NCBI GenBank assembly: GCA_907165135.1
Contig: OU015566.1
Span: 7,672,157 to 7,736,156 of the forward strand
Length of the DNA stretch: 64,000 bases
Direction: 5' to 3'
From: Oikopleura dioica
Taxonomy: Eukaryota; Chordata; Appendicularia; Copelata; Oikopleuridae
Numbering within the stretch: position 1 is the stretch's first letter; every line of letters starts with the position of its first letter. Under the pieces are notes generated by a model. The model made no database searches and had not been told where the DNA came from. It saw nothing but the letters and a program-made list of their open reading frames with translations. Position numbers and translations under genes: made by a program. This document shows positions 60,658-64,000 of the stretch, in pieces.

Positions 60658-62176
60658 ATGAGAAAAATGATCAGCCCAGTTGTCAGTCGTCCAAAACCCA
60701 CCACTCTTGTTGGATCCGTAAGTTGACTTGTTGACCTACAGGGATAAATATCTAGCATTATTACAATGTCATTTCTATAGGACATCGTTCTTCCCAAATC
60801 TCATTTTGGGCATGAGGAATTGTTAGTCATTGTATTGGATTACTACTTTCAAAAGAATTTTCAAAATTCTAATGGCCCATGATCGTTTTTTGCTTTATCT
60901 ACTGAGCAGCTACTGTAGATTGGTTGAAATTAATCCTTCTGTTATCCCAGAATAATCTTGTTGACCGCGTGAGGTTTTGTTGACACGGAGGTTTAATTAT
61001 AAAATAGCAAATCCTTCATGAAGAAAGGGAGTAATTTTGGTCAGTGATAGCTTAATTAGCATTCAGGACACCATACACACCAGGTAAGGCCATGTATCAA
61101 GCCCTATTGAGAGTCTGAATGATGAAGAATGAGGAGATCGGTTAGAAGGATCACCAAAATCGCGAGAAAATACACGGCAGAGACGGGTTTATAAACAGAA
61201 CAGAACTTTTTTTCTTCATGAAAATCAATGAAGAGAAAATTTAATCATATTTTCTAGTTTACAACATCCTGAGAATTCTAACATGGGTTCTTCTCGGCAA
61301 TATTTGTTTGATTATTTTTCATCATATTGTCGACCCGCCAGGTTAGTGGTCACTCAATATCACTGAGTTTATGTGAAATCAAGCATGTGGAGTGTATTTC
61401 TACCGATTGCTACCAGCGTTTGACGCATTTTATCTACTTGTCGCGATATTTGGACTTGTGGCAATGAAAGTTGACCAACAGAGCGTAAGTATTTTTTATT
61501 ATTTCGAGATTTCATCGTTTCATTTCCAAAAGTATTTAAAGATATTATTAATATTTCAATACATGACGTTTTCAATGATAAATTATCACTGATAGACATA
61601 TGATGATAGAGCTTTTTAATATCTTTTAGACGTACTCTTTTTTCCGGACAGCGGTTTTAACCCAAGGAAAGGAATTCATACTCCAACGAATTTATTGAAT
61701 AGTTTTCACAAAAATTGATTCTCTTCGAAGCCCTCATATTTGTCGCCAATCTACTCATCTCAATGACGATACAGTCCATCACCAGCATCGACAAATCTTT
61801 ACTTTTAAACTCAACAAGGGTAAAACATTCACAACCGCTCATTTTCAACATTTTTCTAGTCGGACCACAAGCACGATCTTGGCTCGTACATTGACGTGAC
61901 CTGTAATTGCACATCGAAAGATATTCTCTCTCCCGACTGTACTGTCTTTTGGGATGGATTGCTCCATGATTTGGTCTTTGAGCTCGTCGGGATTATTGCA
62001 TCGCTTTTGGCTGCCATTTTCGCGACACTGGCGGCAGAGAAGTAAGCATTCAAAAGATCCTTTTAATATTTTCTATTCTTAGTGCTTTCGAAAAGATGGA
62101 AAAAATAAGAAGAGCAAAGTTGAAACGATCTTCAAGTTTACGTGTCATATCAAACAATAAAATAGACAGAATTTGA
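60658..62176 (+). CDS. Four-TM tetraspanin-like membrane protein
   Basis: Exons 61258-61341, 61384-61484, 61630-61666 (or 61665), 61703-61819, 61860-62041 and 62083-62176 encode TM1 (ILTWVLLGNICLIIF), TM2 (FYLLVAIFGLVAM), TM3 (ILFEALIFVANLLISM), a short loop with three cysteines (DVTCNCTSK, SPDCTVFWD) and TM4 (LVGIIASLLAAIFATLA). A basic Ser-rich tail follows (KLKRSSSLRVI). The layout is that of a tetraspanin, but the CCG signature is absent (CNC instead). A start exon, 60658-60717 (MRKMISPVVSRPKPTTLVGS then GTAAGT), fits upstream, but its phase does not match the TM1 exon, so one exon is missing. The intron 61666-61702 is GG-AG in the frame that keeps TM3. Confidence 0.6.
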
Positions 62177-62283
62177 CCATTTCTATGCTTTCTTGTATAG
62201 TACTCAGGTATAATTGTGTTAATTTTTTTCTTGTCATTTGTGATAAATCATTTTATAAATTTATTTACAAGGAATGTTAAAAA

Positions 62284-63920
62284 TTAGCAATATCCATCAA
62301 CAAGTTTGAAATACGTCGTCGGAATGTATCCCTCTTCGCCGCTCTCAACTTTCTTAATTTTGCTCCAGCCATCGACGTCCCGCATGCTCACATCAATGAT
62401 CTCTCCAGCTCGAACACTACGAAAAAATTATTCTTGAAAATTATCCAGGAAACGTACGAAATAGTGTCGTGAGATCTTTCGCCGGTGAAATCATAAAGGA
62501 CTGTCGCCCGGCCAAGTGTTTCTGCAATCGACATTTCATCCCATTCTGTTCGTTCATCTTCAGCAGCACTTTTTTAGGGTTTATAAAATCATCTTTTGAA
62601 TTCAAAAAAGGGGGTCCTTTATCGCCAATATAATATCGGATAATATTTGTTCATTTACCCATTCCTGAGGCCCTCCGGTCGTCCTCGTGTGCCCATCAGT
62701 TCAGCTGAAAGAGGCAGGGTTATTGGCACCGTCGACGCAGAAGGGGATGACTCTTTGGATGAAAAATCTTCCGTCCTTCTTCCAGGTCGTTTTGCTTTTG
62801 AATCGATTATGGACCTGAGCGCGGGGTCAACATCTACTGCTTTTACTCGCGTCGTCCTAGATGCAAATATTTATACAGTCGATACTGTCCGATCAGCAGT
62901 ACCTTCTGTCTTTTTTCCGTTTTTCCCTGGACTCGGATTGTTTTCTGCTGCGATCAGAAGACGCTGGAATGAGAAAATGACTCGAGGATTCGCGACGCTC
63001 TCCAGAGCTTGCTTCGATTTTCGTGTTCTGGAGAGATGCCATAATTTCAGCGTTTTGCATTTCGATTGTTCGCTGAGAAAGCTTTGGCGTTGTGACTTCC
63101 TGTAATCGGAGAGTTTAAACTTTTATGGGGAAGCGAGGAAAAATACCTCTTGAAAGCCAGATGTTGTGGGGATCACAGGAGCGGGGCGCTGTTTTTGGCT
63201 GAAGACCAGGTCTGAGTCCCAGTGCCGGTCGATCGAGTCGATTTCTTTGTTCAAGGAGGTGATGCTTTGCTTTGAGGTGTCATTTGTGTCACGCAGTTTT
63301 CTCGCAATTTCTTTCAAGGAGACTTTCCAGCACTGCGTCATGTTCTGATAAATGTCCTGCTGACTGGAGCACAAGACGGGAAGAGTGTCTTTCGTCGCTT
63401 GAATTTGGAATTTTTGAAATTCCTTGGTGACTCGGCTCAGTTCGTCCCGTGCGCGCTCGGCGAGAGCTTCTTTGTCTGAAGCAATGACTCTGAAATCAGA
63501 AAGTTTGAAACGAAAAATTTTGTTGCTGTACCGAAGATTGTCTTCTTCTTTCAGGTTGTTTTTGTCGGGCCTTTCTTTGCATTTTAGATATTTCAGTCTT
63601 CAATAGGATTTAGAAAAAATCTTTTTCTTGATGGTTATTAATTTTATCATCAACTTCTTTGCTTACAAAATATATTTGAAGACAAAATCCTAGCTTGCTC
63701 AGACTCCTTTTGCCTCGTTGCCGACTTCGACTTCGCATTGACAACTCGTTTCTTGAGCTCATCCGTCGTTGATCGAATCTTTTGATCTTCCTGGAGCAGC
63801 TTCGATCTTCTTTCCCTTGATTTCTTTTCCGTCGGGCTAAGATCTTGGTTCACAGCTTGGAGCATGATTCGAGCCATTTTGTCGTTGTCGTGGCACCATT
63901 TTTGGGTGTGGCCCAGAACG
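62284..63920 (-). CDS. BAR-like coiled-coil plus C-terminal SH3 protein, 5' end beyond window
   Basis: Exons 63920-63690, 63597-63532, 63489-63147, 63099-62903, 62856-62659, 62568-62458 and 62416-62284 join in frame to about 426 residues; the start lies past 64000. The N-terminal part is charged helix with Trp/His (HTQKWCHDNDKMARIMLQAV; KEALAERARDELSRVTKEFQ), compatible with an F-BAR-type dimer. A long Ser/Pro/Arg-rich linker follows, then a C-terminal SH3: ATVLYDFTGERSHDTISVRA, DVDGWSKIK and GYIPTTYFKLV. This order resembles CIP4/PACSIN-type membrane-bending adaptors, but I cannot prove the F-BAR fold. One intron (63598-63689) is GA-AG in the best frame. A possible further exon near 63970-64000 is cut by the window edge. 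Confidence 0.75.
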
Positions 63921-64000
63921 CTAGAATTGCTTTAGAATGGGATGGTCTTCTGGTTTTATTCCTAGAGTACCCCCTTTTGTGCGAAAAAGAGCAGTAGTAA

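Noticed and set aside
1..64000. CRISPR arrays, prokaryotic operons or viral genes
   Set aside because: None seen; all supported genes have spliceosomal introns and animal domains.

Overview
This looks like nuclear DNA of a chordate with a very compact gene style, most likely an appendicularian (larvacean) tunicate such as Oikopleura or a relative. No match to a named genome was or could be made here. The grounds are: AT-rich sequence; about 100 spliceosomal introns, most of them 34-50 nt; a minority of introns that only keep frame if the donor is GA, GG or GC instead of GT (non-canonical G*-AG introns are known from Oikopleura); same-strand genes separated by only about 40-50 bp; and animal protein families (Wnt, PAS-domain kinase, fibronectin III, Ly6, sushi, SH3). 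There is no sign of prokaryotic, organellar or viral genes. No spliced-leader sequence or transcript evidence is available, so all exon models below are read by eye from phase, splice sites and protein sense.

Layout: 1-11.9 kb is gene-dense and mostly small proteins: a disordered basic protein (+), a sushi plus coiled-coil protein (+), a coiled-coil protein (-), a tandem pair of secreted/membrane Cys-rich paralogs (-), a 241-residue coiled-coil protein (-), and two pairs of closely packed small minus-strand genes that look like operons. 11.9-15.5 kb appears empty. 15.5-16.2 kb holds a small coiled-coil/SH3 protein (-). 17.5-19.6 kb holds exon fragments and a complete secreted Cys-rich/kelch-like protein (+). 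20.9-24.8 kb is a phospholipase A2-like gene with large introns (+). 25.1-26.9 kb is a RING/TRAF-zinc-finger coiled-coil protein (-). 27.5-30.7 kb is a complete Wnt ligand gene (-). 30.7-34.2 kb has no gene I can support and is followed by a 464-bp hAT-like MITE with an 8-bp target duplication.

35.3-37.9 kb carries a PAS-domain protein directly followed by a PASK-like protein kinase (+). 38.2-38.8 kb is a small basic protein (+). 39.0-49.6 kb is the centrepiece: a 19-exon minus-strand gene for a 2339-residue secreted protein made of a sushi-like module, an acidic/Thr-rich linker, about 23 fibronectin III domains and a C-terminal Ly6/uPAR domain. Every junction in this model keeps frame. 53.0-58.1 kb is a multi-pass (about 7TM) membrane protein (+). 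59.3-59.9 kb is a secreted four-cysteine protein (-). 60.7-62.2 kb is a four-TM tetraspanin-like protein (+). 62.3 kb to the right edge is the 3' part of a coiled-coil (BAR-like)/SH3 protein (-), cut by the window end.

The genes share no single pathway. A common theme is extracellular and cell-surface proteins (Wnt, sushi, FN3/Ly6, kelch/Cys-rich, PLA2-like, 7TM, tetraspanin-like), with two SH3 adaptors, a kinase and a RING protein. The most unusual genome-level signals are non-canonical introns, 23-27 nt candidate introns, and a 16-nt motif repeated inside introns of unrelated genes.
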